Source: Ascidia mentula (taxonomy: Eukaryota; Chordata; Ascidiacea; Phlebobranchia; Ascidiidae). Taken from it: a stretch of 64,000 nt of DNA. The first letter of the stretch is position 1; each line of letters begins with the position of its first letter. Positions 10,289 through 22,199 of the stretch are shown here, in pieces. The position numbers were made by a program, and so were the translations under genes. The notes beneath the pieces are model-generated. The model ran no database searches, had not been told where the DNA came from, and was given only the letters and a program-made list of their open reading frames with translations. Location: the NCBI GenBank assembly GCA_947561715.1, contig OX387201.1:20474001-20538000 (forward strand), read 5' to 3'.

Positions 10289-13200
10289 CTACTCGTTAAC
10301 ATGTAAGGTGTTTCCCCTCGTTTGCGCTGTTTGAGGTCTTGAGGGCCCTGAATAAACAAAGGTTGATATTTTTATGATTGAAATAAACCCCAGAACTTTT
10401 GCTGCATGAAAGCTTGTGTCTAAGCTCAGTAGAAATGTACGTTAACACAAATTGTAACGAACTTACTCCTCTTTTCTTTAACAATCGGCAAACCGATCGT
10501 CGCCTGTCGTTTAAACTCGACTACAAACTCATCAGACACTTTTCCATCTTCACCCAAATTGTCTGTAAGAGTAACGTAAAGGCCTTCAGTCGCTCTACAT
10601 GACGTCATCAACTCTCTGCTCGCCGTTCGGTTGAAAGATAAATATCCTAAAAATGTCATCACAAAGTTTAAACCACGTGGAAATAGATAAATGTCAATGT
10701 AATACATAAGGTAATAGGGAAACCAAGTGCATGTTTTCCTAAACAATCTCACGTTATTTTGTCACCCGACAACTCCATAGAAATCATATATAGACAACCA
10801 ACCTAATGCCTGGGCAGCAGTTTGTCGAACCAACTGATTCTTCGACTTCACTTTACCAAGAAGTTTCTCCACAGCGCCGCAAGTGACGATGGCTTCAGGA
10901 ACGCCCGCCCTCGTGTGGGCGAGTGACGCAAGATAATCCGCTGTAATACGTCGTCATTACGTCATCTTTACACTTTTTTGATTTTTAATATTATTCGTTT
11001 GTTTTATTTCAAATATCAAAAATAAAGCAACTTTTTACCGATCAACTGAAGCGTGTCGGATTTGCTGAGTAACAAGTCAATTATTTGACTGGTCCCGATT
11101 CTGCGAGCAATTGCTCTCGGCTGCTCAGGGTGGTGACCGGCCAACGACCACAGTGCGCATGCGCCGCGTTCCTTCATCTCATCCGACCAAATCTGTTACG
11201 AAAATGACAGTTGATGGAAATCTTTACATTGGGTTGATTAATGTTTTTTTGCAAAATGGAAAGGAAAAATCAAAAAATGCCGTAAAAGAGTTCCACTAAA
11301 AGTCACAAGGTTTCAATAAGAAATTTCTTTAAACTTGACAAACTTGATTTTTGTAACTTCATTTTCTACTTACTTGAAACAGACGACACAGAGCGGTCGG
11401 AGCTTCTTCTAACGACGCCTCGTGTTGGGCTCCCTGGTTCCCTCTAGTGATGCATCCAACAGCAAGCGCAGCTTTCATCTGAGCGGGAATGCAATGACCT
11501 CGCAATATCGCCACCAGCGGCGCTAACACTCCGATTTGAACAAACTCGTTCTGCGTGAAATCTTCGGTTAAGTTTTCAACTTTCTGACATTTAGGAAACA
11601 ACAAAAAAGACCAATTTTAATATTTCCGTAAATCTTTTGTAAAAACACCGGCGAAACAAAATGATTACTGCAAGCAATATAAACAACGACTTCACTTCTT
11701 GACTGAAAATATTCAATTCTTCAACAGGTGCAAAATCCCACAAGTGTGGATTAATATTTAGGTCACAATTCACAACAAGCTTCATCCCCACACCCGTTAT
11801 ACCTGGTTGTCCTGGTTGTCATCGCAAACAGCAGCAATCGCGTCAGCAGTCGCCGTCTGAAGCGAATCGTCCTTCACCGTGAGAAAATCAACCAGGAACC
11901 CGGAAGCTCCACACTCCATAATTCTCCGCTGGATGTCGCCCGCACCACTCGTGTCTCCCCGACAGAGTGAAGCCAGGGTGTTGATGACGTTGACAAGCAC
12001 ATCCACAACCTGGAACAATACAAGCTGGAAAGTTACAATTACCTCAAATCCCATGGAAAGTATACGACGGACGTGAGGCATCGGTTTTAAACCAACTGCA
12101 ATAAATTTAATCCAGAATTCCCCTCCTGTATTTCTGACTCACGTCAACTTGGAGGAGTTCAACTAACGGCCGGATACCACCATGTGCGGCGATGCGTGAC
12201 GCGTTGTCATCCACGTGAGCGAGATCCGAGAGAACGACGGAGGAACGCGATTGAATCTCGCATCTCTCATCCGTAGATTCCAGATCCTGGTGCTCCGGAT
12301 CAAGATCGTGGGATGCCATGGGTTTTAACAGAGAAATAAGAGCTGCGAAAAATAGTCCCCGATTGAAAAGAAACAAGTCTGACCGATCGGCGGCATATTC
12401 AATATATTTTACACTTAACTTAATCAAATGCTGTACGATAAGCAGACTTTGCACAAATTACATAATTTTTACGCAAAGTTACTGCAGACATGAACAGAAA
12501 ACGTGATACATAAAATAGCACCGATAAAATCATGAGGGTTTCCGAGTCAGACACACAACTTCTTTTACGTTTTTACGTGATTTTCAAAAAAATACTGAAC
12601 AGGTATTCAACTACGATTTCTATCCTGACAAAAGTGAAATATTAACCACGTGACTTAACACCTACTTGGAATCGCTCCAGCGTTCGCAATCTCAACTCTG
12701 ACGTCATCCTGTTCCGACATGAGGCAAATAACAGAACAAGCGAGTGATCTTATGGGTGAAGTCGTCTCGTCTTCCAAATCCTTCCCTAAACCTTCAACAC
12801 AAATGTTCACTGAGTCCTCGACCACAAAGTTCGATGGTTTGGGATTTCTGGAGTTACAACTTGGACTCCAACCACAAACACACACTCAGTGCATCCGCGT
12901 AAAGATTTAACGAAGCTTATTGCGGGAATAAAAACGTTGCAGCGACATTTAGCGGCAAACAACACACGTCTTTTAGTGAGTGCCAGTCAGGTTTAGTGGG
13001 TGTTTCGACCATTAGGTCTCATCCGTGCAGCTTTTGGGGCCAGTGACGAAACATCCGGGCGAACACCACGCACAGTCGCCGGGATAGCTTTAAATTTAAT
13101 TTATCCGACGAAAAACATGTGCCCACATTGACCACAGTTAAAAACGAACCAGAATCAAGGGACATGGTTCCTGACTTGGGTCTTCTTCTTGCGCTCCGGA

Positions 13201-13843
13201 GCAAATTAACAAGAGGAGGAACTGCATCAGCCGCCAACAGAGGGCGCCAGTAAGTCGGTGTGCGATGAAGCAGAACCTCGAGGCAACGAAGCGAAGCGTC
13301 TTGGCGGGAAACGAATCGGAATTCCAGCATTTCTTAAATAGAGAATTTGTTTTTTGTGAGGTTGCGATAATGTTAGGGAATAATAAATAAATAAATTGTC
13401 ACATTTTCCACACACAGAGTTTCCCACTTATTTCGAAAATAAACAAAATTTTCTCAAAATTACAACATCAACCGATGGAACCAAAGTTCCTTAAAGAGTC
13501 ATCCGCCCTGCTAATAAATTCACAAATACATACGCATATACGCAAAAAGCATCTTCAGCGTAATTTCAGTACGTAATCCTGGTGCTATTACGCAACAATG
13601 ACGTCACTCACCAACCAAAGATGGCCACACGTTTAAACTTTCCTCGTCATCACCATCCTTCCTCCCCTCCAAACTAATCAAATATTTGATGACGTCAGTG
13701 TGGTAACTGAGGGCTGCTCTTTGCACGGGACCGTCATTGTTGACGTCACGCGATCGCACGGTGGCGCCAGACTTGATGAGAAATTTGAGGCAATCGAGCG
13801 CTCCACTTGAGGCAGCAACGAGCAGTGGTGTAGCGTTGTCCAT
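10289..13843 (-). CDS. ANKAR: ANKAR-like ankyrin and armadillo repeat protein
   Basis: Minus-strand exons with matching phases: 13843-13612, about 13350 to 13100-13200 (3' end unresolved), 12847-12666, 12342-12143, 12009-11803, 11583-11374, 11192-11039, 10940-10803, 10646-10467 and 10347-10289 (stop TAG). The first exon encodes ankyrin repeats (ATPLLVAASSGALDCLKFL). The rest encode armadillo repeats (ADAVPPLVNLLRS, VLSDLAHVDDNASRIAAHGG, ACALWSLAGHHPEQPRAIA, VRQTAAQALGYLSFN). Ankyrin repeats followed by a long armadillo array is the architecture of animal ANKAR. It is a likely scaffold protein and no enzymatic motif is visible. The ATG at 13843 abuts a SINE, so the gene may be 5'-truncated relative to other ANKAR proteins, which have a longer N-terminal part. 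Confidence 0.75.
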
Positions 13844-13950
13844 GTTTCAACAACATTGGTGAAGGCGCTCGACGTTATATTAAGCACAAAAAGCCTGATC
13901 GGAATTCATGGCAAGGAGAGTCAGGGTTCGAACCCCGGTGTGGCAAAAAA
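13840..13950 (+). mobile_element. tRNA-derived SINE at the 5' edge of the ANKAR-like gene
   Basis: It carries a Pol III B box GGTTCGAACCC at 13925-13935, followed by CGGTGTGGC and an A run. The block gcctgatcgg...ccccggtgtggc is shared with copies near 19750, 27520 and 36590. The upstream part (acattggtgaaggcgctcga) matches the A-box region of the 36590 copy. Confidence 0.65.
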
Positions 13951-13999
13951 TCAGCAGCTGTTTTTCATTAATTCCCATTTTCGTGACGTATTTGTTTCA

Positions 14000-14800
14000 T
14001 TGATGACGAAATTAGCAGTGGTTGGATACCGGGTTAGTTTAAATAAGTGCATATACACAGGGATGAGTCAGACCTAACCCGAATATCGTACGTGGAATGC
14101 GCTCCACTCAGATTGTAACAACGTCGCTAGGAATCACACACCTGTTTATATAATAATGTCGCTGTTTCTTTTGAGACCAATTAGAATTGATGACGCAACT
14201 CTGGCAATATATGATAAATGTGCGGCAAGTTGAAAGTAAAAATAAACTAGGTTGATATATACTGGTTAGTGCAGTAATTATGGATGTGTGTTAGATCTGC
14301 GGACACATGCACGCACTGTTTCAATTTATAAAGTCTTATCAGTGCAGCTGGTGACTGTGACACTGGTTGGGACAACTTGGATACTGACAGGGACACAGAT
14401 TTTAACTTCGTGGTGTCTGTGGTGTAAGTGGGCATGGTAGTCTACAAGGTAGCCCAGTGCCACAGTCACACCAAACTGCACTTATGAGACCTTATAGGAT
14501 GAAATATTGTGTGCAAGTGTCTGCAGTTCTCATGGATTATTATGGCTCTTTACTGCTTGTAAGGAAGAAACACATTTTGTGCTTGTTTTGTAGTTTGACT
14601 GATTCTGTTTGAAGTCAGAACACTGCACTTCATTATAGATTTAAAATTTAAGCAGGTTTAGTGCATTTTTGAAACCTTATTTTGATAACCCAACCCCCGT
14701 TTTGCCATTATTTTGCCCAAACATATATATCTTATATGCACGTCCTATGCCCGCGACAGATCCCAGTATGGAAACTCGTTATCACACGATCATCTCAAAT
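14000..14800. other. Spacer, nothing recognised
   Basis: No exon of the ANKAR-like gene or of the downstream part of the XDH/AOX gene could be found here on either strand. Confidence 0.4.
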
Positions 14801-14804
14801 CCAC

Positions 14805-15120
14805 CAACCTGTGATCCACTCAGCAAAACATTTCCATGAGAGTTGTGACACTTTCGTGACCATGTGACCAACATTCAGACAATATAGCAAGCCAAAAGTG
14901 TTTAAATCCCAAGCTACAATCGCTTCATTAGTAGCAGCAGTTGCGGTCAAGTTTACATCCACAGGACTCCAACCCATGTCAACTCATGTTTAAGCCCTGA
15001 AATGCTAATTATGTGTTAGGACTAACATGCTGATGACCAGGAACTGTGATCATGTCAAATGTTAGGTTTAGTGAATTATGTCAACTGTATGATTTTATTG
15101 GGTGATGACTAGCAACATGT
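14805..15120 (-). pseudogene. Duplicated fragment of WDR24 exon 2 plus flanking intron
   Basis: The minus strand reads MGWSPVDVNLTATAATNEAI followed by VAWDLN, which matches WDR24 exon 2 (8751-8543). The similarity continues upstream into intron 1 (aatgctaattatg..., ttttattgggtgatgact). Part of the exon is deleted, so the copy cannot code for a WD40 blade. Unlike the main gene, it keeps the base missing at 8701-8704. It lies just beyond the last recognisable exon of the truncated XDH/AOX gene. Confidence 0.85.
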
Positions 15121-16667
15121 TACAACACAAACTTGTTGATGTTTTTTGTTTAAACAAACATTTGCCTGAACACTCAGGGCTATAGGGTGAGAAATTCTTA
15201 CCACAAACAAATCAAAGTTTGGGTCAACTTCTGACAAATGCAAGTTGAATTATAACCACAATTACTTTAATCATTATCACAGCTTTGTTTTGACCCCAAA
15301 CTTATTGTATATATTTTTTTTATTTTTTTTTGCCTTCATTTTAACACATACCGCAGGTTCAAGTATTTTCCCATGGATCATCATGAGATCACAAACAAAA
15401 TAACAGAAATTTGTCGTGTCAGACTTACCAGAAGCAGTGTTTCCACAAATTATTTGAGCAGTCGGTTGGGATTTGAGAACTGCAACTAAATCATTAAACG
15501 AAGTTGGTCGGATCCATGAAGTTCCACCATTAAATAATTCAAGCCTGGTTGCTTTTAGTTGCACTAACCTGACCTTTTGACAGAACTCCTTTTCAAGATC
15601 CTAAGAAACAAAAACTGTTGAACATTTCCAGAGATACAATGTTGTTTAATTAAAGTATTTGTTGGTAACAGAAAAGGAATCAGGAAGTTTGTACATTTTA
15701 TTGCATGTTGTACCTCAATGTCTGAACATTTTTCCAGCAGTTTTGGGTCAGCATCTGTTGCAAAAGATTTCATTGCATCAAGTATGGGACGATATCCTGT
15801 ACAACGACAAATGTCTCCATCAAAACTATCTTTGCTCGGTTGGAGTTGGATCTTCTGATAAAAGGCTAAAAAGACGAGAGGGTTACTTTATGGTTTTATT
15901 GGCAACTACATATAAACATGCATATACTGCAATGATTTAATATAATAAGCACAGTTGTGTTTGAAAGGCCAGAAAAACATTCTCTGAATAACCCACCACA
16001 AATTTTCTGTGTATTCTAATTTATAAGCGAACCTGTACATATTCATGACGAAGCCAGGAGTGCAATAACTACACTGTGAACCATCGAACCATCGAATAAC
16101 CACACTGTGAACACGAGTTTGTATTGCATTGTAGCCATCTCTTCGTGACCCAAGTCCTTCCACAGTTGTTACTCTGCACCCGTCCACTGAAGCAAGCAGG
16201 CTGAGGCACTAAATACGTTTGTCAATACATTAATTTTTTTTAATATGCATTTTTATGTCAAACACAGTAAAATTAGTTAATGAATAGGAAGCATCTGCAT
16301 ATCAGTTATGATTAAACAACAAACCAAAACATAGAGTTTAACTTTTAACATTCACCGAGTTTACAGCTTCTATCTTTCCAGGAGTTTTCTCCATGGCAAT
16401 GACGCAACATCCACATCCTCCCTCATAACACATAACTTTTGTTCCAGTGAGTCCTGGTTGTGATCGGAGCCATGAGTTCAGGCTCATCACCGGATCCACA
16501 TCATCAACTGAACAAAGCAAACAGGTTTACAACAACTAATAATTTCTACTTCTATCTTTAACAAACATGTCCACATTTTTTGTGTTATCTGTTGCCAACA
16601 ACTAAAATTAACTAAATAAAAATGCATTAAAAAGCTAAAAAAAGAAATGCAGAAGATTTTTGCATAT

Positions 16668-18056
16668 TGTGGCGTGCTTGCTCTTTATTCGTAGTCAATA
16701 GAATGGTGCGTACATGGCGTGACACATGACACGTGAGAGAATCGCACGAAAAAGGCAAACACGCACCGAAACCAACGCAACCCGCGACGGCACATCCTTA
16801 CAACATATTATGTCGCTACATTACTCCCCCCCAGAAGCGGGTTTTGCACTTTTTGGAGGTCGGCCTCGTTTTTTAGGCTTTGGTGTAAGAACTGGCTGTG
16901 TTGCATCAATAAAGGCCGGCTTAAGGCGATCAATGGAGACTGTTTGCCGAGTTCCAGAAATATCTAACACAAAATATTTGTCGTTGCGCGTTACAACATG
17001 AAAAGGTCCCTGATATGGTGAATTTAAAGGAGGACGGTATCCATCTTTACGAACAAACACATACTCGCAAGTAAAAAGCAAATCAGGAACAAAAGTACGA
17101 TAAGTTCGATGGCGGGACATTGGTACAGGTAGAACACGGGAAACGGAACTGCGAAGCGTTTTAAGAAATTACGAGAGTTCAACGGCAGTGGTGGTGTGCG
17201 GAATGCAATCACCCGGTACAGCGATCGGTTCGCCATATACCAGCTCAGCGCTGGAGGATTGAAGATCATCTTTCGGCATGGCCCTGATTCCCAGCAACAC
17301 CCATGGCACCTCATCTATCCAATTTGAAGAGTTGAGTCTGGCCATTAAGGAACTTTGTAAGTGTCGGTGAAAACGTTCCACAAGACCATTTGCCTGAGGG
17401 CGGAAAGCTGTTGTGCAGTTGCGCTTTATACCAATAACGTTGGTAACAGTCGCCCACAGATGCGATGTAATTGCGAACCTCTATCGGAGGTGACTTGAGA
17501 TGGAACGCCAAATCGGGCTATCCAATGGTGGATAAGAGCACGTGCGCAAGTTTCTGTGGTAGCATCGGGCATAGGTATAGCCTCAGGCCACCTAGTAAAC
17601 CGATCAACGATTGTGAATAAGTATTTGTTACCTTGGCATTGTGGAAGAGGCCCCACAATGTCAACGTTGATGTGTGGAAAACGGCTTGCAGCTGTAGGAT
17701 AATGCTGAAACCACATAATAATACTGCGTTCTATCGCAAGATATTTTGCGTAGCGTAAATTGTGCTTCGGTTTGTTGAAACCACACTCGGGGTTGTTCAG
17801 TCCAGAACGTGGGTAGTTTCAAAGAAACAGCAGTGTGTAGTACTTCTTCTTGATCCTGCATTGTCCAAGAAATATCGTTTCTTGACGCTCGGGGTCACCA
17901 AAATGTGGCGTGCTTGCTCTTTATTCGTAGTCAATAGAATGGTGCGTACATGGCGTGACACATGACACGTGAGAGAATCGCACGAAAAAGGCAAACACGC
18001 ACCGAAACCAACGCAACCCGCGACGGCACATCCTTACAACATATTATGTCGCTACA
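16668..18056 (-). mobile_element. Internally deleted LTR retrotransposon (Ty3/Gypsy) with matching LTRs
   Basis: Two 153-bp direct repeats, 16668-16820 and 17904-18056, look identical base for base. Each begins TGTGGCGTGC and ends GTCGCTACA, and the pair is flanked by a 4-bp duplication ATAT (16664-16667 and 18057-18060). The internal 1.1 kb is read on the minus strand. A possible primer-binding site follows the 5' LTR (TTGGTGACCCCGAGCG at about 17901-17886), and a G-rich purine tract precedes the 3' LTR at about 16824-16832. The element lies in intron 1 of the XDH/AOX-like gene, in the same orientation. Matching LTRs point to a recent insertion or gene conversion. Confidence 0.92.
16821..17861 (-). 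pseudogene. Gag start fused to integrase remnant inside the LTR element
   Basis: The minus strand opens with a short Gag N-terminus (MQDQEEVLHTAVSLKLPTFW, from 17861). After about 60 codons it runs, in another frame, into a Gypsy integrase core (NVDIVGPLPQCQGNKYLFT, then FGVPSQVTSDRGSQ) and the integrase C-terminal region (PYQGPFHVVTRNDKYFVLD). It ends at the basic KPKKRGRPPKSAKP tail next to the 3' LTR. Most of gag, protease, reverse transcriptase and RNase H are missing, so the copy is non-autonomous. Frame changes within the integrase also break it. Confidence 0.85.
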
Positions 18057-18123
18057 ATATAAGCTTCAACAAACCTGTATACAATTGTCCATTTACATGG
18101 AATGATATTGAGGTACTTGTCAT

Positions 18124-19740
18124 TGTACCAAGTATAACCACCTGAAGTGGATGCATAGAAAGTTTTGTCCCACGTATTTAAGAAATTCCTACAAAATCTT
18201 GTTGACAAAAAATGCTCCTTCGGTTTTGTATTAAAATTAATAACCTTTTACAACGGGGTTGAGAGAAAAAATATAAAAAAGACAAACCACAGCAATTAAT
18301 TCATGGATGGATTGGAAAGTTTGTTTTTTTGCGCGGATTTTGTTTTTGGCGATCGTTAATTGTGCAGACGATCGCAACGTTTTTTTCGTATGTTAATGCA
18401 TTACAGACAACCATGGAAAACAAGTAGAAGTTAGAGTTGTTCGTAATAATTACAGAGTCAAATAAAAATATGAGTAAAGTGATGGAAAAAGTGATCAAAT
18501 ATGAAATACTGCCAAATGCAAAAACTGCCTGCAAGAATTTGTCAGAAACAACCAATCTGGGGGCTTACCTATCTAACAACTAATTCTAAAACAGACCACA
18601 CAAAAACATGATGATAAATCTTGATATAAATTTAAAATTAACGTGAAAACAAACTTTCGCAGGTCAGGTAATACACAAAAGCTTTCACAGCATTGGAATT
18701 AAACTCCGCTGGTAAACTCTCTGCGACGCATAGCTGAAAAGTCATCATTCATTTGTTTTTCTGAGTTTCCATTTTTTCCTAAAAACGTGACTTGGCACTG
18801 AACAGATAGGGGATTTCCCAATTTGTTAAAATAATGACGTCAGTGTTTTTTTGATATCAGAAAAGGTTTCGTATTTGTGTCACGCTTCTTAAACCAAACG
18901 CTTTCCAATGTCCTCAGGACGCTGCATTACCGGCTCACCACAAGCCTGTTCCAGCACAACGGTTTTCCAATCAGATTAAATCTTGTTCATAAAACTTTAA
19001 AATACAAGCAGGCGAATAACGATCTACAAAGCAGCCTGGCAGTCCTCTTTTAGAGTCTCGCGTTGGTCCCGTTTCTATCTTTTATATCACTCGTCATTGG
19101 CCCAATCGTGTCACGTGAGAGAGAGGGAGTTAGCGCTGCGATATAAAATCAACGTGCGGTGACTGGTGCGTTCGAGACAATTACGTGAATTAAAATATAA
19201 ATTAACATAAAAACATTTAATTAAGTAGGTGGAAGGTTTAAGAATAAGAGGTGAAAAAACGTGGCGATGAATACGTGAATACGTGATATAATAAAGCGTG
19301 AAAACTTGGAAAGAAAACGTCAAACGAGTGATCGCAGGTTCTTTTGCGCTACATTTGTGGAGTTAACTTTTAAGATAACCAGTTATCTGCAGACAGTTGT
19401 GCACACGGTTTCATCCTATTGGGTCTCATCAGTGTATTTGATGACTGACGACGGTCTGGTCGACTAACAAGCCACACAGACACTATTTGAGTTGTATGTG
19501 GAGGTTAAATATAAACATCACATTTTATGATTATATTTGCGATCAATCAACTTACCAACGTTGGAATTCAAGGATGTAATTCAATGGTTCTCAAACTGTT
19601 CGTCGGGACGCCCTGGTGCATTCATTTCAATTTCCAAAAGCGTTGAGTAACTTGAAACCCAGCCTTTCACAATAATCAGTGCGTCACACGTACTGTGAAT
19701 ATCTCCAAATGCGTCGCACTGGAAAATGTTCATTTACTTA
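18124..19740. other. Upstream region of the XDH/AOX-like gene, nothing else recognised
   Basis: About 1.6 kb with no convincing exon on either strand. Confidence 0.4.
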
Positions 19741-19744
19741 TTTG

Positions 19745-19880
19745 TTTCCACACCGGGATTCGAACTCACGACATCCTGGGGACGAATCCCGATCGCTCTT
19801 TTTGTTTGTATGACTCGGGTGCTTTAACCAAAGTTTTCATTCGATGTGCTCTCCAGCGACACCTATCTAATCAGCCACAG
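19745..19880 (-). mobile_element. tRNA-derived SINE copy
   Basis: On the minus strand a B box GTTCGAATCCC (complement of 19755-19765) is followed by GGTGTGG. The preceding block gatcgggattcgtccccagg matches the SINE copy at 36570-36690. Confidence 0.65.
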
Positions 19881-20339
19881 TCATTTCTCATGACGTAACA
19901 GCAGTCGGTTTCGCTTTGCAATCAATTGTTTTGATCGCGCAGCGTTAAAATGGGTTGAAAGCGAGAAATTGGTAAATCATGTGTGACACAAGCAAGTAGC
20001 AAAGGTGGAGACTCACAGTTTTATGTACGGTTGTGTATGCGTACAAATCTGTTGTATTTGAACAAGAATTTGTATGTTAAATCTTATATGTTACTCACAG
20101 CAGTAGTTGATTAAATTATTCCAGCAAGTACTTAGTTATTTATTACAACAATTAAAGTTAATTAGCTAATCAAAAACATTGATTTGTTTATCAAGTGTTG
20201 TCACCACGTATTGTATACTGTTGGAATGTGACTGCAGCGTATATACAGAAATTTATACGCAGAAAAATGATGTAACCCATAGTATATCCTGGCGTTCAAA
20301 TGGTTTCCAACTAAGTTTGAGTAAACGTTTGTTTAAATA

Positions 20340-20815
20340 CATTTCAACACAGAAAAACGATGAACTCCCATGGATGGACGATCGGAATGTGGCAGAATGT
20401 TACCGACCACCCTTGTTATTCGGAGCATCGAAACTGTGCGAAGAACCTCACTAAACTGATCCAAATGTTGGCATTGAGGAACCCAACCCTGAAAGTATTG
20501 ACTGGAGGGTCAAGGGTTGTGTAACACCCGTGCAAGACCAAGGATCTGAGTTACCCGCTTGCTGGATATTAAGTGCAGTAAGCGTTCGTTACAAATGCCT
20601 AACTGTTATAACTACCGTGATATAAATATGCAGGTAGCAGCCGTTGAATCCCATCACAAGAGAAACAACGGAGAATTGGTCAAACTTTCTGAACAACAAT
20701 TAGTTCATTGTGACGAAAAGGGTGGAGCAACAGGAGATCTGGAATGGGCGTTTGATTACATTCGAAGGAATGGACTCGTTTTTTAACATGAATATCCGTT
20801 CATTGGCAAGGTTGA
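20340..20815 (+). pseudogene. Papain-family (cathepsin-like) cysteine protease remnant
   Basis: Reading 20458 onward gives DPNVGIEEPNPESIDWRVKG, then CVTPVQDQGSELPACWILSA. This matches the mature N-terminus of cathepsin-type proteases (DWR..G.VTPVKDQG.CGSCWAFSA) with the active-site Cys in ACW. A donor gtaagc follows at about 20580. A second exon begins after ag at about 20633 and reads VAAVESHHKRNNGEL, LSEQQLVHCDEKGG and LEWAFDYIRRNG. It then meets an in-frame TAA at about 20783, after which the frame would continue HEYPFIGKV. The His and Asn parts of the active site are not found downstream. I call it a pseudogene fragment; only one internal region of the family is present. Confidence 0.8.
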
Positions 20816-20829
20816 TTTAACGAAAATCC

Positions 20830-22015
20830 ATTTTTAATGTTAAACAACAATTGGATCTTTAGTGTGCTTTTTACCTCATAACATACTTCCCATAGACGTC
20901 CATTACTAAAGTACCTTGTAGATTGCCAGAGTTATAACGTAACCACCACTAAAGTACTGGTTTCTGCAAATGAGAGTTTAATTGGATCCTCCGGGTACTA
21001 GCTAGTTTCGAGAAACCAAACATAAAAATCAGCAAACATTTCCGCTCGCGCAACGCTTTTTAGATAGAACAATAATAATCTAAATTTACGACAAGGTCTT
21101 CAGCATTTATATTCGACAACTTAACATAATACATCATGATTTGGCGAAAATATGTGTACGACAATTAGTGCTGTTACATTGGACATTTTTCCTTGTTGCT
21201 ATAGTCTTTAAACTTCTTACAAATAATTTAAAATTACTCAAATTTCCAATATTTGCTCAGTTGGGGACTTGGTGAAAATGATTCAGGTTTCAAGACCGAG
21301 ACAACAATTGTTTTGTTTCTGGACAAGCAATTTATCCTGTTGGCGTGGGTTGCTACTCACCAGAGGAAAGCCAGACCACAGTTAAATAATGTCAATGAAT
21401 TCAGAAGACTAAAAACGTAGCGGACTCTTATATAAAATAGTTATTTTGACTAAAATAGTAAAATAGTTGTGTCCGATTAGTCCGACCACACTTTGTGAAA
21501 TGCTTGTTACGTAACTACGTAACCTAGCAACCAAAATAACAAAAACCTTGGTTACACACTAAAAAAGAAATAATAGATATAGTTTCCCTTGGCATATTGT
21601 TTACACGTAATATTGTTGTCATGTAATTTTCTGGTCATTGTTTGTTGGTCGTTTCCATGGCGCCAGTTTTCCTGTGTAAAGTTTAACCCGGTTTTCCAGT
21701 ATCTGAATGTCTTCTGTTAAATGCTTGCTGTGAACAATACTTTTTTCAGAACCCCTACACCGTCACGCCTCTCTCTAGTATATAAAGTGTGCTTTTATCA
21801 GTCTCAGCCTTTACTACTTAACCTAATAGTCTCCGCTTTATGTGTTAACTCTGTATGCTTACATACCGATAGTGTATTTGTTAATGCGTGTGTCTAATTC
21901 TTTGACTAACTTTGTATCAATGTAGTTTTAATGAAGTAATGAAGATGTATTTAGTGTAATTCTCTGTGTTACATCTTGTTTGCCAGTAATTGCCGATTTC
22001 TACGAATGCGCATTT
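20830..22015. other. Spacer, nothing recognised
   Basis: No open exon-like segment with domain similarity was found on either strand. Confidence 0.4.
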
Positions 22016-22019
22016 TTCT

Positions 22020-22195
22020 TTGCACTAATGTGTGTTGCAATATCATACGGTCTGTGACGCAATAATAAGAGACCAAGTTTTAAGTGACAACGCAACGTGG
22101 TTTTGTCCTTTTTGTGTCCGACAACTGTGCAGCACAGTGCTACGTCATTTTCATTCTTGCAAAAGGTTTTTGTGTTGCGAGCGGACATTTTCTGG
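22020..22195 (+). pseudogene. Possible PHD-finger remnant
   Basis: The frame CDAIIRDQVLSDNATWFCPFC resembles the end of a PHD zinc finger of the kind found in animal retrotransposons and chromatin proteins (pattern ...Y......WFCPFC). An acceptable donor (ctggtgagtc) follows at about 22194. An upstream in-frame stop and the missing first zinc ligands argue against a working gene. Short cysteine-rich segments bounded by ag and gt also occur at 22376-22441 and 22507-22570, but their phases do not link. Confidence 0.3.
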
Positions 22196-22199
22196 TGAG

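Larger units (their letters stand above)
15202..18123 (-). pseudogene. Truncated molybdo-flavoenzyme gene (xanthine dehydrogenase / aldehyde oxidase type)
   Basis: Exons on the minus strand: 18123-18075 (MTSTSISFHVNGQLYT), 16507-16356, 16208-16033, 15865-15714, 15600-15429 and probably 15230-15202. The first four encode both [2Fe-2S] domains: the plant-type cluster motif CYEGGCGCC, then GSQCSYCTPGFVMNMY and ICRCTGYRP. Exon 5 enters the FAD-domain linker (IICGNTASG). Normal family members run on for about 1000 more residues (FAD and molybdopterin domains). No such exons exist before the next gene, so the locus is truncated. Exon 4 carries a one-base frameshift at about 15826-15834: the frame SLLSEDPTPTEQ hits TAG, and the +1 frame resumes with DSFDGDICRC. 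Exon 3 has a small tandem duplication adding residues before GSQC. XDH and AOX cannot be told apart from this part. Confidence 0.85.

Noticed and set aside
15130..15240. Longer FAD-domain exon of the XDH/AOX-like gene
   Set aside because: Only a 29-base segment with splice sites fits the phase. The rest has no family similarity.
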